A stretch of DNA of 64,000 bases from Gammaproteobacteria bacterium (GCA_018815325.1 JAHIYE010000013.1:62001-126000), one strand, 5' to 3'; shown: positions 19,261 through 29,103, counted from the stretch's first letter. Numbers and translations: made by a program. Notes: generated by a model from the sequence alone, not told the origin.

Positions 19261-20204
19261 TATTTCACCTCGAAACGTGCAACGTTTTCCTTGCTCACGG
19301 CGGCCAGATCAAAGGCCTTGCCACGCACCTGGATCTCCGTAACGTCGGCCCGGCCGACCACCACGGCCAGCGGCAATGCACCAGACACGCCAACGGTTTC
19401 TCCCATCGCGAGGATGCGACGTAGCTGGACGACGCCTTTGGCATCAACCACCTCCACCCAAGAGTCCCCCCTGAGCTTGAACACCACCACCCCGGAGCCA
19501 CTCGTAACAGCCGGTGGGGTCGCGCCGGGTGCAGGGTTAGCTAACACGGGCGGGGCAACCACGGCTACGGGCTGACCCGCACTTGGCGCAGTCGCAGCAG
19601 CAGGAACGCTGGCACCCGCTGCAGCAGGCGCCTGCTTGGCCACATCCTCATCAGCAAGTTTGACGGGCTCGGCGGGCAAGGGCACCGGGGCCGGCAATGT
19701 CGGCAACGTACGCTCAGCCGTCACCTCACTGACCAAGGCCGTCTGTTCTGCCGTGGGAAAAAATATGAGCACCAGAGCTGCCACCAGAAGGGTTAATGCA
19801 GCCAGTACCAGTGGCTTGGAAATCTGGGTAAATGCGGACTCACCCTGCCTATCCTGATGGGAATGGAAAGGCGTATTGATGCCCATCTCAGCTGCATGGA
19901 GACGTGGTGCCGCGGTCAGAGGCAAGCGCTCGAGTATCGGCTGTGGATCAATCTTCAGGCTACGACAGACGCTGGAAGCCAGCGCACGGACAAACACTGC
20001 ATCAGGCAGCAAATCCAGTTGGTCCGCTTCCAGCGCTTCCAACTTCTTGACGGGCACCTTCATCGAAACAGCCATGGCGGCAATATGCAATCCGGCCGCC
20101 TCCCGCGCTTCACGCAGCAGCGTTCCGGCGCTCTTGGGCTGCGGCACCTCAGCTGGCGCCATCGGCTCAACCACGGCCTCTGTCTGCGTCTCCATCTCAC
20201 TCAT
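19260..20204 (-). CDS. rodZ: RodZ-like helix-turn-helix membrane protein (DUF4115)
   Basis: A 314-residue protein. An N-terminal Cro/CI-type HTH (about 25-95: [39 protein letters not shown]) is followed by a membrane helix ([18 protein letters not shown]), a Pro/Ala-rich periplasmic linker and a C-terminal DUF4115 domain ([19 protein letters not shown]). RodZ links MreB to the cell-shape machinery. The start at 20204 is chosen because GGGGTG precedes it at suitable spacing; an ATG at 20222 is the alternative. It overlaps pilF by eight bases. Confidence 0.88.
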   Translation of the reverse strand: MSEMETQTEAVVEPMAPAEVPQPKSAGTLLREAREAAGLHIAAMAVSMKVPVKKLEALEADQLDLLPDAVFVRALASSVCRSLKIDPQPILERLPLTAAPRLHAAEMGINTPFHSHQDRQGESAFTQISKPLVLAALTLLVAALVLIFFPTAEQTALVSEVTAERTLPTLPAPVPLPAEPVKLADEDVAKQAPAAAGASVPAAATAPSAGQPVAVVAPPVLANPAPGATPPAVTSGSGVVVFKLRGDSWVEVVDAKGVVQLRRILAMGETVGVSGALPLAVVVGRADVTEIQVRGKAFDLAAVSKENVARFEVK

Positions 20205-21033
20205 TGAATGCACCCCGTTCATAAGCCGCCTGTTCAGAGGACTGCGGAAATCTCTTCTTCAACTGGCTTGCCAGCTGTTCCATGGATTCGCGATTGCCAA
20301 GACGCTGCTCGACCTTGATCCCGAGCCACAGTGACTCTGCATTCGCCAACTGGCTGTTGTTGATACGTCGGACATAGAACTGAGCCCGGATGAACTCGCC
20401 CCGTTGAAAAAGCAGATTGGACAGGTTATAACCAACAATTGGATTTCCCGCATCTAGCTCATAAGCATGCACCAGGCTGGCCTCAGCTTCTACCCGCTGC
20501 CCCGCCCTGATCTGACACAACCCTTGCACCATCCAGGTCTTGGCGCGCTCCCCGTATTGAGGATTTGCCAGCGCCCTGGTAAAGGTCTGTACAGCTTCAG
20601 GATATTTGGACTGCTGACACTGCAGCCAGCCATAGTTGTGCAATACATTGGCATTACGGGGATCGAGGACCATGGCTTTCTGGAAGCTCTCCTCTGCCAG
20701 CCGCAAGTCATTAAGGCGCATATAGACCAGACCTCTGAGGTTATAAGCCTCAGAGAAATTCGGATCTGCAGCCAGTGACTGCTTGAGCTCATCCAGCGCA
20801 ACCGTGGTCTGTCCCTGCTCAAAGTAGCCGACGGCCAGTTCGAGCCGGATGCGCGCACGTTTTCGACTTTCCGGCTCATCTGAAGCCGTTACGATATCGG
20901 GCCTGCCAGCTGAAGCGGAAGAAACGTCCGTGCTGGATGCGCAACCGGCAAGCCCCAGCAGTCCCGCCAGTGCCAAGCAGGCCATGAACAGGCTGTTCAA
21001 GGTGTGCAGACATCTCGTGTCGAACATTTTCAC
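20197..21033 (-). CDS. pilF: Type IV pilus biogenesis TPR lipoprotein PilF/PilW
   Basis: A 278-residue lipoprotein: signal peptide with lipobox LAGC at about residue 28-31, then six TPR-like helical repeats, for example NFSEAYNLRGLVYMRLNDLR and NANVLHNYGWLQCQQSKY. PilF/PilW is the outer-membrane pilotin that supports PilQ secretin assembly. The start is taken as GTG at 21033 since AAGGAG lies nine bases upstream; an in-frame ATG six bases later is possible. It sits between rlmN and rodZ, the standard order. No other pilus genes are in the window. Confidence 0.88.
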   Translation of the reverse strand: MKMFDTRCLHTLNSLFMACLALAGLLGLAGCASSTDVSSASAGRPDIVTASDEPESRKRARIRLELAVGYFEQGQTTVALDELKQSLAADPNFSEAYNLRGLVYMRLNDLRLAEESFQKAMVLDPRNANVLHNYGWLQCQQSKYPEAVQTFTRALANPQYGERAKTWMVQGLCQIRAGQRVEAEASLVHAYELDAGNPIVGYNLSNLLFQRGEFIRAQFYVRRINNSQLANAESLWLGIKVEQRLGNRESMEQLASQLKKRFPQSSEQAAYERGAFNE

Positions 21034-21052
21034 GTCTCAGATCTCCTTCGTT

Positions 21053-22183
21053 TCATGAGCCAGCCGGCACAACCTTGAGCATGATAGACCGCTGCTGAGC
21101 CATGCGCTCGCCTACCCGTGTGCGATCCTTGACATCACCCGCCAATTGACCGCAAGCTGCATCGATATCATCTCCCCGTGTCTTTCGGACCGTCGTCACA
21201 ATGCCCGCATCGGACAACATTTTGGCAAAAACCGCCACTTGCCCAGCTGAAGATCGTCGCAAGCCCGACTCGGGGAAGGGATTGAAGGGTATCAGGTTGA
21301 ACTTGCACCAGACACCACCGCTGGAATGACGACGAACCAACTCGATCAACTGCTGTGCATGTTCAGGCTGGTCGTTAACCCCATCCAGCATGCAGTACTC
21401 GAACGTGATGAAGTCACGCGGGGCATGCGCAAGGTAACGGTTGCAGGCATCCATCAATTCGGCGATCGGATACTTGCGGTTTAAAGGGACGAGGTTGTCA
21501 CGCAAGCCGTCATTCGGCGCATGCAGGGATACCGCCAGCGCGACCGGGCAATCTATTGCCAGCCGATCCATCATCGGCACGACACCTGAAGTAGACACCG
21601 TAACCCTGCGCCGCGACAAACCGTAGCCATGATCGTCCAGCATGATGCGCAAAGCCGGCACCAGCTCGCTGTAGTTCTGCAAAGGTTCGCCCATGCCCAT
21701 CATCACCACATTGGAGATGACCCGGTCCGTCCGATGGAGGTGCTTGCGCAAAAAGTGTTCAGCGAACCACAGCTGGGCAATGATCTCGCCGGACTTGAGG
21801 TTGCGGCTAAAGCCTTGATGCCCTGTAGAGCAGAACCGGCAACCCACGGCACACCCCGCTTGGGATGAAATGCAGAGGGTGCCCCGGTCATCCTCGGGAA
21901 TGAATACAGCCTCAACGGCATCCCCACCACCCACATTGAAAAGCCATTTGATGGTCCCGTCGGAGGACTTGTGCTCCGAGATCACCTCAAGACCCTGTAT
22001 GCAGGCTGATACCTTGAGCTTCTCGCGCAAGGATTTGGCGAGGTCGCTCATTTCATCGAACGTGGAAGCACCTCGTTGATGTATCCAGCGAAACAACTGG
22101 GTTGCTCGAAAACGTTTTTCACCAAGCCGTTCACAAAAAGCGGCCAACCTCTCAAGATCGTAGTCGAGCAGGTTGACCGTCAT
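21053..22183 (-). CDS. rlmN: Dual-specificity RNA methyltransferase RlmN
   Basis: A 376-residue radical-SAM enzyme that methylates C2 of A2503 in 23S rRNA and A37 in some tRNAs. The radical-SAM cluster cysteines are Cys111, Cys115 and Cys118 in [11 protein letters not shown], and the conserved methyl-transfer cysteine lies in [11 protein letters not shown] near residue 351. [10 protein letters not shown] and [11 protein letters not shown] are further signatures. It follows ndk and precedes pilF, as expected. Confidence 0.96.
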   Translation of the reverse strand: MTVNLLDYDLERLAAFCERLGEKRFRATQLFRWIHQRGASTFDEMSDLAKSLREKLKVSACIQGLEVISEHKSSDGTIKWLFNVGGGDAVEAVFIPEDDRGTLCISSQAGCAVGCRFCSTGHQGFSRNLKSGEIIAQLWFAEHFLRKHLHRTDRVISNVVMMGMGEPLQNYSELVPALRIMLDDHGYGLSRRRVTVSTSGVVPMMDRLAIDCPVALAVSLHAPNDGLRDNLVPLNRKYPIAELMDACNRYLAHAPRDFITFEYCMLDGVNDQPEHAQQLIELVRRHSSGGVWCKFNLIPFNPFPESGLRRSSAGQVAVFAKMLSDAGIVTTVRKTRGDDIDAACGQLAGDVKDRTRVGERMAQQRSIMLKVVPAGS

Positions 22184-22269
22184 CGCATCGTGGTGCCGAC
22201 TGGCAGCCCCACACGTGCCAAGCAGACCCGAAGAGGGGCTGAAGCGCAGTGAGGCATCTCAACCATGGT

Positions 22270-22695
22270 TTAGCGTGAGTAGACGTTCATGCCAGCGAAG
22301 AAGAATGCAATCTCCACCGCGGCCGTCTCGGGAGCATCAGAGCCATGTACGGCATTAGCGTCAATGCTGTCGGCAAAATCAGCGCGGATGGTACCCTTCT
22401 CGGCCTTCTTGGGATCCGTGGCGCCCATCAGATCACGGTTCTTCAAAATAGCACCTTCGCCCTCCAGCGCCTGAATCATCACAGGGCCGGAGATCATGAA
22501 ATCAACCAAATCCTTGAAGAAAGGGCGCGCCTTGTGCACGGCATAGAAAGCCTCAGCTTCGGTGCGTGACAGATGGGCCATTCTGGCGGCAATCACTTTG
22601 AGGCCGGCAGCCTCGAAACGAGCATAAATTTGACCAATCACATTTTTGGCGACTGCGTCTGGTTTGATGATGGAGAGCGTACGTTCGATAGTCAT
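22270..22695 (-). CDS. ndk: Nucleoside diphosphate kinase
   Basis: A 141-residue enzyme that equilibrates NTP pools. The phosphohistidine is His117 in NAVHGSD, and [10 protein letters not shown] opens the protein. AGGAAAA precedes the ATG. The upstream 149-base gap to rluB includes an AT-rich stretch (about 22720-22760) that could hold its promoter, though I see no strong -35/-10 pair. It precedes rlmN by 86 bases. Confidence 0.97.
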   Translation of the reverse strand: MTIERTLSIIKPDAVAKNVIGQIYARFEAAGLKVIAARMAHLSRTEAEAFYAVHKARPFFKDLVDFMISGPVMIQALEGEGAILKNRDLMGATDPKKAEKGTIRADFADSIDANAVHGSDAPETAAVEIAFFFAGMNVYSR

Positions 22696-22844
22696 GGGTT
22701 TTCCTGAACTGAAGTTTTTATCTTATTTGCACAATGGGCAAAGCCGCTTATTTTACTCTTTGTAGGCTTGCTTATCCGGCTTATGGGGAAATTCCCGGTT
22801 GCATTGCAACGGAGGGATGAAGACGTCCCAGCCTGGCAGGAAGC

Positions 22845-24290
22845 CTAGCGACCCCGGCCCCCACGCCGCGGTCCACCACCACCACCACCACCACCACCAC
22901 CACCACCACCACCACCACCACCACCACCAGAGCTACCTCCGCCTCGTCGCGGTCCTTGCCCCTGGCGCTGGCGACTGAAACTGTCTGCCCCGATATAACC
23001 AAAGGAAGTTTTCATGGGGTCCGGCTGGTTGGCGTCCGCCTGACGTTCACCACGCTCTGCCCGGTCTTTTCTTCCCTGGCCCATCGCCTTGGCTTGGTTG
23101 CCGGGTCCCGACTTTCCAGCCGGCATGTTTTTCTGTCCGTTGCCGGCCCCGCGCGGGCCGCCCCGGCGACGGTTGCGATTCGCGTTGCGGCCACCGCCTT
23201 CCCTCATGGGCATTCCGTTTTCAGCCTCGCTGCCACCTTCAGCTCGACCGGCATGGCCTCGGACATCAGCAGCTTGGGTCAGCGCCCGAATATCACGTTC
23301 ATCCAGTTCAAGCCAGGCGCCACGCTTGAGCCCGCGCGGCAGCATCATCGCGCCATATCGAATGCGTATCAGCCGGCTCACTGCATGGCCTACAGCCTCC
23401 ATCATGCGACGCACCTCTCGGTTACGCCCCTCGGAAATAGTGACCCGATACCAGCAGTTGGAGCCCTCTCCTCCCCCCTCCTCGATAGAGCCGAACTGGG
23501 CCATGCCGTCATCAAGCTTGACCCCATCCAGCAAGCGCTGTTTTTCCTCGCTGCTCAGTGCCCCCAGCACGCGGACCGCGTACTCCCGCTCCAACCCAAA
23601 GCGCGGATGCATGAGCTTGTTAGCCAATTCGCCAGAACTGGTCAGCAGCAGCAGCCCTTCGGTATTCAGATCCAGGCGGCCGACAGACTGCCACTTCCCC
23701 TGATACAGCTTTGGAAGACGGCGAAAGACGGTTGGCCTGTTCTGTGGATCATCGTGTGTCACCACCTCTCCCACAGGCTTGTGGTACGCAATCACCCTGG
23801 CCGGCGGCGGGTCGATGCGGAAGCGGATCGGCTTGCCGTTGACCTTGACGTTATCCCCGAACTGAATGCGCTGGCCAATGTGAGCAGGCTCGTTGTTGAC
23901 AGAGATTCGCCCCTCCATGATGAGTTGCTCCATCTCCAGGCGTGAGCCCATGCCCGCCTGAGCCAATACCTTGTGTAATTTGGGCGTTTCGGCCTGGGGA
24001 GCAAGAACGCGCTTCGGTGCGGGCAACTCGGCACTCTCCTCCTCCGCATCGAACCGGCCTGAAATGACATCGGCAAACTGGATGGTTTCAGTCTTCGGCG
24101 GCTCAGGCATCCGACTCACGGCTTGAGAACTACCCGGCACAGCATCGACCGCATTGGCTTCCTGCCCTGACCCGCCCGGCGTCAAAGTCTCGAAGCCTGC
24201 GCCAGCCTTGTTTTCCACGTAGGCGCTCTTTTGCTCCTCGGGCGACTCTGACGGTGTAGGCGCTGAAGCACCCGGGTCGATATCACTCAT
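22845..24290 (-). CDS. rluB: 23S rRNA pseudouridine synthase RluB-like, with poly-glycine tail
   Basis: A 481-residue RsuA-family pseudouridine synthase. Residues 1-95 are a low-complexity extension, then an S4 domain (KLHKVLAQAGMGSRLEMEQL), the catalytic domain with GRLDLNTEGLLLLT (catalytic Asp), and ISEGRNREVRRMMEAVGH. Beyond about 330 there is a long Arg/Gly/Asn-rich basic tail that ends in 19 consecutive glycines and PRRGGRGR. RluB modifies U2605 of 23S rRNA. The ATG overlaps the scpB stop (ATGA). The tail is likely an RNA-contacting disordered region. Confidence 0.9.
   Translation of the reverse strand: MSDIDPGASAPTPSESPEEQKSAYVENKAGAGFETLTPGGSGQEANAVDAVPGSSQAVSRMPEPPKTETIQFADVISGRFDAEEESAELPAPKRVLAPQAETPKLHKVLAQAGMGSRLEMEQLIMEGRISVNNEPAHIGQRIQFGDNVKVNGKPIRFRIDPPPARVIAYHKPVGEVVTHDDPQNRPTVFRRLPKLYQGKWQSVGRLDLNTEGLLLLTSSGELANKLMHPRFGLEREYAVRVLGALSSEEKQRLLDGVKLDDGMAQFGSIEEGGGEGSNCWYRVTISEGRNREVRRMMEAVGHAVSRLIRIRYGAMMLPRGLKRGAWLELDERDIRALTQAADVRGHAGRAEGGSEAENGMPMREGGGRNANRNRRRGGPRGAGNGQKNMPAGKSGPGNQAKAMGQGRKDRAERGERQADANQPDPMKTSFGYIGADSFSRQRQGQGPRRGGGSSGGGGGGGGGGGGGGGGGGGPRRGGRGR
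22873..22929. repeat. (CCA)19 trinucleotide microsatellite in rluB
   Basis: Nineteen perfect CCA units on the top strand. In the rluB frame they read as 18 GGT glycine codons after a GGA. Because the unit is three bases, slippage would change the length of the poly-glycine tail without shifting the frame. Confidence 0.95.
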
Positions 24291-24967
24291 GTTTGACTTC
24301 CGTTCAGAAGAAAATTCTCGTTGTCGGAGGCCGTATTGGTCGACTCCCGATCCGGCAACTCTGCCAAAGTCACGGGCATGGGGACAGCCTCCATGTCCAG
24401 CGCCACCTGCATCGAGTCTGCATCCTGGAGCTTCTCCAGCATGCTGGCTTGATGTGACGGCCCATCCAGCACCGGCAACCGATCCAGCGACTCCAAGCCG
24501 AGATCGTCAAGAAACTGCTTGGTTGTGGCATACAAGCCAGGGCGGCCAGGGGCCTCACGGTGCCCGATCACCTCCACCCAACCACGGTCCTCAAGCTGTT
24601 TGAGAATCATCGAGTTGATCGTCACACCCCGGATATCCTCCATGTCGCCACGCGTTACGGGTTGCCGATAGGCAATGATGGCCAAGGTTTCCATGGTGGC
24701 ACGGCTGTAGCGTGGCGGTTTTTCGGGATGCAGGCGATCCAGATATTCCCTCATCTCGGGTCGACTCTGAAAACGCCAGCCCGTCGCTACATTCACGAGC
24801 TCAACTCCCCGCATGGCCCAGTCATGCTGCAAGTCGCAGAGAAGAGTCTTGAGCGTGTCAACGCCAAGCTCCTCGTTGAACAGGGCCCGCATGTCACGCA
24901 CCTGCAATGGCTGTTGCGAGCATATCAAGGCGGTTTCTAGTACGCGCTTGGCATCCGCCGTATTCAT
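24287..24967 (-). CDS. scpB: Segregation and condensation protein ScpB
   Basis: A 226-residue protein with two winged-helix domains; it binds ScpA and SMC in chromosome condensation. The motif RYSRATMETLAIIAYRQPVT followed by DIRGVTINSMILKQLEDRGW and GRPGLYATTKQFLDDLGL is diagnostic. The start at 24967 (MNTADAKRVLE) is preferred over an upstream TTG at 25006. Its stop overlaps the rluB ATG. scpA is not present in this window. Confidence 0.94.
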   Translation of the reverse strand: MNTADAKRVLETALICSQQPLQVRDMRALFNEELGVDTLKTLLCDLQHDWAMRGVELVNVATGWRFQSRPEMREYLDRLHPEKPPRYSRATMETLAIIAYRQPVTRGDMEDIRGVTINSMILKQLEDRGWVEVIGHREAPGRPGLYATTKQFLDDLGLESLDRLPVLDGPSHQASMLEKLQDADSMQVALDMEAVPMPVTLAELPDRESTNTASDNENFLLNGSQT

Positions 24968-25101
24968 CGTCTTGTAGTTCCGGGAAAAAGCATCGTCAGG
25001 ATGCAAAATCAGTGAGGTTCAACTCAGGGCAGCAGGCAATGCAAAGCTTGACTGCGCAAACCCACGGCAGATTTGCCGAGGCAAGGCTCTCATCAGAGCC
25101 A

Positions 25102-26112
25102 TTATGCGGCATTGTAGCTCAGGCCCCAGGCCACCAGTGCCTGGCTCAAATCAGCGGGTAAAGCCGCCTTGAAGACCAGGGATTCTCCCGTGACCGGATG
25201 CACAAAAGCCAGCTGGCAGGCATGCAGGGCCTGCCGGTCCATGCCTGCAGCTGGCGCACCGCCATACAGGGCGTCTGCCACCAACGGGTGGCCAATCGAT
25301 GCCAGATGCACACGTATCTGGTGTGTACGGCCCGTGTGCAGACTACACCTGAGCCAGCACCCAAGCGCTGCGTTTTGCAATAGCTCAACCGTGGTTTTGG
25401 CCGTTTTACCCGGATACCGGGCAAGGTCAACCACGGCCATGCGAAGCCGGTTGCGAGGGTCTCGGCCAATGGCATCTTCTATATCCAGGCGGGGAGCCTC
25501 CTGCCAGGCGCGATGGGCCAAGGCCAGATACTGGCGACTGACCTTGCGTGCGGCAATCAATTCGACCAGGGCATCCATGGCAGACCGGGTTCGGGCCACC
25601 ACCATCAAACCGCTGGTGTCCTTGTCCAGCCGGTGCACGATTCCGGCTCGCGGCAAGAGGCCAGCCTGTGGGTCATGCGCCAGCAGACCATTGAGCAAGG
25701 TCCCGCTCCAGTTGCCTGGCGCCGGATGGACCACCAATCCGGCAGGTTTGTTGATCACGCGCAAGTAAGGGTCCTCGTACAGCACTTGCAACTCCATGGC
25801 TTCGGGCTTGAAAGCCAGGCTTTGAGGCGTTGGCTTCAACTCAATCACGCCACGATCCCCAGCTTTCAGCTTGGCGGCAGGCTTGCTGATCACCACGCCA
25901 TTGACCATGACTGCGCCTGTATCGATCAACTGCTGCAGGTAGCTGCGGGAAAACTCAGGCACCATTTCAGCCAGCGCCCGGTCCAGGCGCATGCCATGAT
26001 GCGACTCCCGAGCGCCCCATTCGCGCGACTCGACCTCCAGGCCTGCGTCGGCCACATCTTCAAAATCGGCAATGTCAGAGGGGGTCGATATAATCGATTC
26101 GGAATTCTTCAA
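25102..26112 (-). CDS. rluD: 23S rRNA pseudouridine synthase RluD, probable TTG start
   Basis: A 336-residue synthase with an N-terminal S4 domain (GMRLDRALAEMVPEFSRSYL) and catalytic motif HRLDKDTSGLMVVA. RTHQIRVHLASIGHPLVAD is the C-terminal signature. It makes pseudouridines 1911, 1915 and 1917 in helix 69. No ATG occurs before the S4 domain; the TTG at 26112 is preceded by GAGGAA (complement of 26121-26126) at proper spacing, so a TTG start is well supported. It is divergent from bamD with a 14-base gap. Confidence 0.92.
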   Translation of the reverse strand: MKNSESIISTPSDIADFEDVADAGLEVESREWGARESHHGMRLDRALAEMVPEFSRSYLQQLIDTGAVMVNGVVISKPAAKLKAGDRGVIELKPTPQSLAFKPEAMELQVLYEDPYLRVINKPAGLVVHPAPGNWSGTLLNGLLAHDPQAGLLPRAGIVHRLDKDTSGLMVVARTRSAMDALVELIAARKVSRQYLALAHRAWQEAPRLDIEDAIGRDPRNRLRMAVVDLARYPGKTAKTTVELLQNAALGCWLRCSLHTGRTHQIRVHLASIGHPLVADALYGGAPAAGMDRQALHACQLAFVHPVTGESLVFKAALPADLSQALVAWGLSYNAA

Positions 26113-26126
26113 GAAAGTTGTTCCTC

Positions 26127-26933
26127 ATGTTTCGAGCCAAATTATCGGTTGTCGGCGTCCTGCTGTTTTCAGGCTTGATCACGCTGCTTGCAGGATGCTC
26201 ATCACCCCCCGTGGATAAGACCGCAGGTTGGAGCCCCAACAAGATCTATTCTGAAGCCCGCGACGAGATGGGTTCAGGTGCTTATGACAAGGCTATTCCC
26301 CTGCTTGAAAAACTCGAGGGCCGAGCCGCCGGCACCCCTCTTGCACAGCAGGCTCAGCTCGAAAAAGCCTATGCCCACTACAAGTCTGGCGAATCCGCTC
26401 AGGCACTGGCTACCATTGATCGCTTCGTGAAGCTGCACCCGGCCAGCCCTGCCCTCGACTATGCCCTCTACCTCAAGGGCATCGTCAACTTCAATGATGA
26501 TCTTGGCCTGTTCTCCTTCATCACCCGCCAGGATCTCTCCGAGCGAGACCAGAAAGCGGCCAAAGAGTCTTTTGAATCCTTCAGGGAACTGGTCACCCGC
26601 TTCCCGGAGTCTCGCTATACGCCTGATGCCACCCAGCGCATGAACTACATCGTCAACTCGCTGGCCAAATACGAGGTTCATGTCGCCCGCTATTACTACA
26701 GTCGAGGCGCCTATCTAGCCGCGATCAACCGTGCCCAGGCGGCGCTATCCGAATACCGTGATGTGCCGGTGCAGGAAGAAGCACTCGCTATTCTCGTCAA
26801 GTCCTATGACGCACTTGACATGCCTCATCTGCGTGATGATGCCAAACGGGTACTTGAGAAAAACTACCCGCAAAGCCCTTACCTCACGGGCAGCCTGACT
26901 AAAGCAAGCTCTCCCTGGTGGAAGTTCTGGTAA
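26127..26933 (+). CDS. bamD: Outer membrane assembly lipoprotein BamD
   Basis: A 268-residue essential BAM lipoprotein. The signal peptide ends in lipobox LLAGC, followed by five TPR repeats (IYSEARDEMGSGAYDKAIPL; YALYLKGIVNF; YTPDATQRMNYIVNSLAKYE; YYYSRGAYLAAINRAQ). The ATG at 26127 follows AAGAAAG at 26111-26117. The gene diverges from rluD and its 3' end overlaps the convergent helicase gene by 35 bases. bamB of the same complex is at 14817. Confidence 0.95.
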   Translation: MFRAKLSVVGVLLFSGLITLLAGCSSPPVDKTAGWSPNKIYSEARDEMGSGAYDKAIPLLEKLEGRAAGTPLAQQAQLEKAYAHYKSGESAQALATIDRFVKLHPASPALDYALYLKGIVNFNDDLGLFSFITRQDLSERDQKAAKESFESFRELVTRFPESRYTPDATQRMNYIVNSLAKYEVHVARYYYSRGAYLAAINRAQAALSEYRDVPVQEEALAILVKSYDALDMPHLRDDAKRVLEKNYPQSPYLTGSLTKASSPWWKFW

Positions 26934-28908
26934 GTGCTTCGAGTCCGGCAAAAAATTCATCTTCTGACTGAAGCCTCCGCATAGGCGGGAGAGCTGCCAG
27001 CAATCGGCGGCCATAGCTCATGGCCGTCAACCTGGTGTCACAGACCACCAGAATCCCCTGGTCAGACTCGCGCCGGATCAGGCGTCCGGCACCCTGCTTC
27101 AGGGCCACTGCGGCTTCGGGTAGAAAATAATCCTTGAACGCGCTGCGCCCTGATTGCTCCAGTCGACGAGCACGCGCCTCCACGAGGGGGTCGTTTGGGG
27201 GCGGGAACGGTAGCTTGTCGATAACGACCAGTTGCAAGGCATCCCCTGGAATATCCACCCCCTCCCAGAATGAGGCCGATGCCACCAGTACGCAACCTGG
27301 TCGACCGTCTGCATCGCCCAGCCGGAAGCGCTCCATGATTTCACGCTTGGGCAATTGCCCCTGCACCAGTATGTCCAGAACACCAGTTGCTTCGAATTGC
27401 TGCTGCAACTGTTCGCTGATGGTCCGTAGCGCCCTGAGTGTTGTGGTCAGCACCAGCGTGCGGCCACCGATCAGCGGCGCGGCCTTAACCACCAGTTCTG
27501 CAACTTTTGCGCTGTGAGTGGGATCACTGGGTTTTGGCAACCGACTCGGCACATAGACCGCCGCCTGGCGGGCATAGTCAAACGGGCTGTCCACCCGAAG
27601 AATCTCCGCATGCTCAAGCCCACAAGGTTCGGTAAACCAGCTCAGCGCAGTATCGTCTCCCAAGGTCGCCGAAGTAAATATCCAGGAACGAGACGACTCG
27701 ACGCCCTCTTCGGTTTTGAGTAGTCGATTCTGTACGGCGTTCGCAATATCCAGCGGTGATTCAACCAGACGCAACTGAGCACCGACATCCATCCAGCGCA
27801 CGGCAGCGACATCGCAGTCACCAGAAAAAAATGCCAGCAAACCGGCCAAATGCACGGCTCTTTCATGCAAGCGCACAAAATCGGGGGCCATCTCACTGAC
27901 GGTATCCAGTGCCTGGATGGCTCGGGCACAGACGGTAGCCAGCTTGTCCAGCGCCTCGACCCAGGAGCCCTCATGAATGGAGTCCGGGGCCACATCGGTC
28001 CAGCGCAGTTTGCTGCCGGGATAGGTCTTGCCCACGACAAGCCGCAAATCACGGCTTGCACGCTCGATATCTGAGGCCAATTGCGACCAGTCTGCCAGCC
28101 CACGGGCAAACTGCAGGCCACATGCCAGCAGATCCCGCGAGAAGTCCAACAACTGCCCCGTGCCCAGGTGGGTGCCCAGAAATTGAACGCCCGTCTCATT
28201 CAACTGATGCGCTTCGTCAAATATCACGCAGCGCACAGAAGGCAACAGCTCAGCCATGCCCGACTCGCGAACCGCCATATCTGCAAAGAAAAGATGGTGG
28301 TTAATCACCACCACATCTGCAGCCAGGGCTTCCCGCCTAGCCTGATTGACATGGCAGGCGCGAAATTTAGGGCATTGCGTTCCCAGACAATTTTCACGCG
28401 TAGAGGTGACTAGCGGAATCAGGGGTGAGCGCTCGTCAAGCCCGGACAGCTCAGCCAGATCGCCCGTTCGGGTAGTGTGGGCCCAGGTCTCGATCTTGGC
28501 CAGAGACCTCAACGTACTGCGCTCCGGAAATGAAGCATCGTGGCGAGCGAGCTCCAGTCGATGCGAGCAAAGATAACTACCCCGGCCCTTTAGCAAGGCT
28601 GATCGAACAGGCAAGCCCAGGGCATCAATGAGTTGCGGCAAGTCCCGGCCATACAACTGATCTTGCAGGTTTTTGCTGGCGGTGGAAATCAGCACCCGCT
28701 CACCACTGAGCAAGGCAGGAACCAGATAGGAATAGGTCTTGCCCACACCTGTGCCCGCCTCCACCACCAGTACCCCCCCCTCCTCGATGGTGCGCGCGAT
28801 GGACAGGGCCATATCGATCTGCCCCTGACGTGGGCTGAACTCTTCTACTGTTTGCGACAGTGCACTGCCAGCCGAGAATAGGCCGCGAACGGCATCCTGC
28901 AAGCTCAT
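26899..28908 (-). CDS. DinG/YoaA-family ATP-dependent helicase (XPD-like)
   Basis: A 669-residue superfamily 2 helicase. Walker A EAGTGVGKT is at 50-58, DEAH box at 231-234, and four cysteines (about 114, 174, 179, 185) sit where XPD/DinG proteins bind a 4Fe-4S cluster. QGAGRLIRRESDQG near the C-terminus is motif VI. The length and cysteine pattern favour YoaA over DinG proper. Such 5'-3' helicases unwind damaged or structured DNA. The stop lies within the antisense of the bamD 3' end. The DUF465 gene ends three bases upstream. Confidence 0.92.
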   Translation of the reverse strand: MSLQDAVRGLFSAGSALSQTVEEFSPRQGQIDMALSIARTIEEGGVLVVEAGTGVGKTYSYLVPALLSGERVLISTASKNLQDQLYGRDLPQLIDALGLPVRSALLKGRGSYLCSHRLELARHDASFPERSTLRSLAKIETWAHTTRTGDLAELSGLDERSPLIPLVTSTRENCLGTQCPKFRACHVNQARREALAADVVVINHHLFFADMAVRESGMAELLPSVRCVIFDEAHQLNETGVQFLGTHLGTGQLLDFSRDLLACGLQFARGLADWSQLASDIERASRDLRLVVGKTYPGSKLRWTDVAPDSIHEGSWVEALDKLATVCARAIQALDTVSEMAPDFVRLHERAVHLAGLLAFFSGDCDVAAVRWMDVGAQLRLVESPLDIANAVQNRLLKTEEGVESSRSWIFTSATLGDDTALSWFTEPCGLEHAEILRVDSPFDYARQAAVYVPSRLPKPSDPTHSAKVAELVVKAAPLIGGRTLVLTTTLRALRTISEQLQQQFEATGVLDILVQGQLPKREIMERFRLGDADGRPGCVLVASASFWEGVDIPGDALQLVVIDKLPFPPPNDPLVEARARRLEQSGRSAFKDYFLPEAAVALKQGAGRLIRRESDQGILVVCDTRLTAMSYGRRLLAALPPMRRLQSEDEFFAGLEALTRTSTRESLL

Positions 28909-28911
28909 TCG

Positions 28912-29103
28912 TCAGGCGGTCTCGTCCGGCAGCAAGCCCACTTCAAGGCGGCTGATTTCATCCCGCAAGCTCAGGCGCTGTTTCTTGAGCCGGCGAAGCG
29001 AGAGCTCATCCATCTGTAACTCGCTGCCTGTGCGATCAATTGATGCATTCAGTTCGGCGTGTTCCATGCGCAACTCGATCAAGCGTCGTTGCGGAAAATG
29101 CAA
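28912..29103 (-). CDS. DUF465 (YdcH-like) small coiled-coil protein
   Basis: A 63-residue protein if it starts at the TTG at 29103; an ATG at 29067 would give 51 residues. The sequence RRLIELRMEHAELNASID ... LSLRRLKKQRLSLRDEISRL is a charged helical hairpin of DUF465 type. I prefer the TTG because related proteins carry the LIELRMEHADLD segment and GGA lies near it. The function is unknown. It is probably cotranscribed with the helicase (3-base gap) and diverges from the PP2C gene across a 129-base region. Confidence 0.72.
   Translation of the reverse strand: MHFPQRRLIELRMEHAELNASIDRTGSELQMDELSLRRLKKQRLSLRDEISRLEVGLLPDETA

Noticed and set aside
22781-23002. Minus-strand frame with a long poly-valine run
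   Set aside because: It is the GGT microsatellite of rluB read in a different frame.
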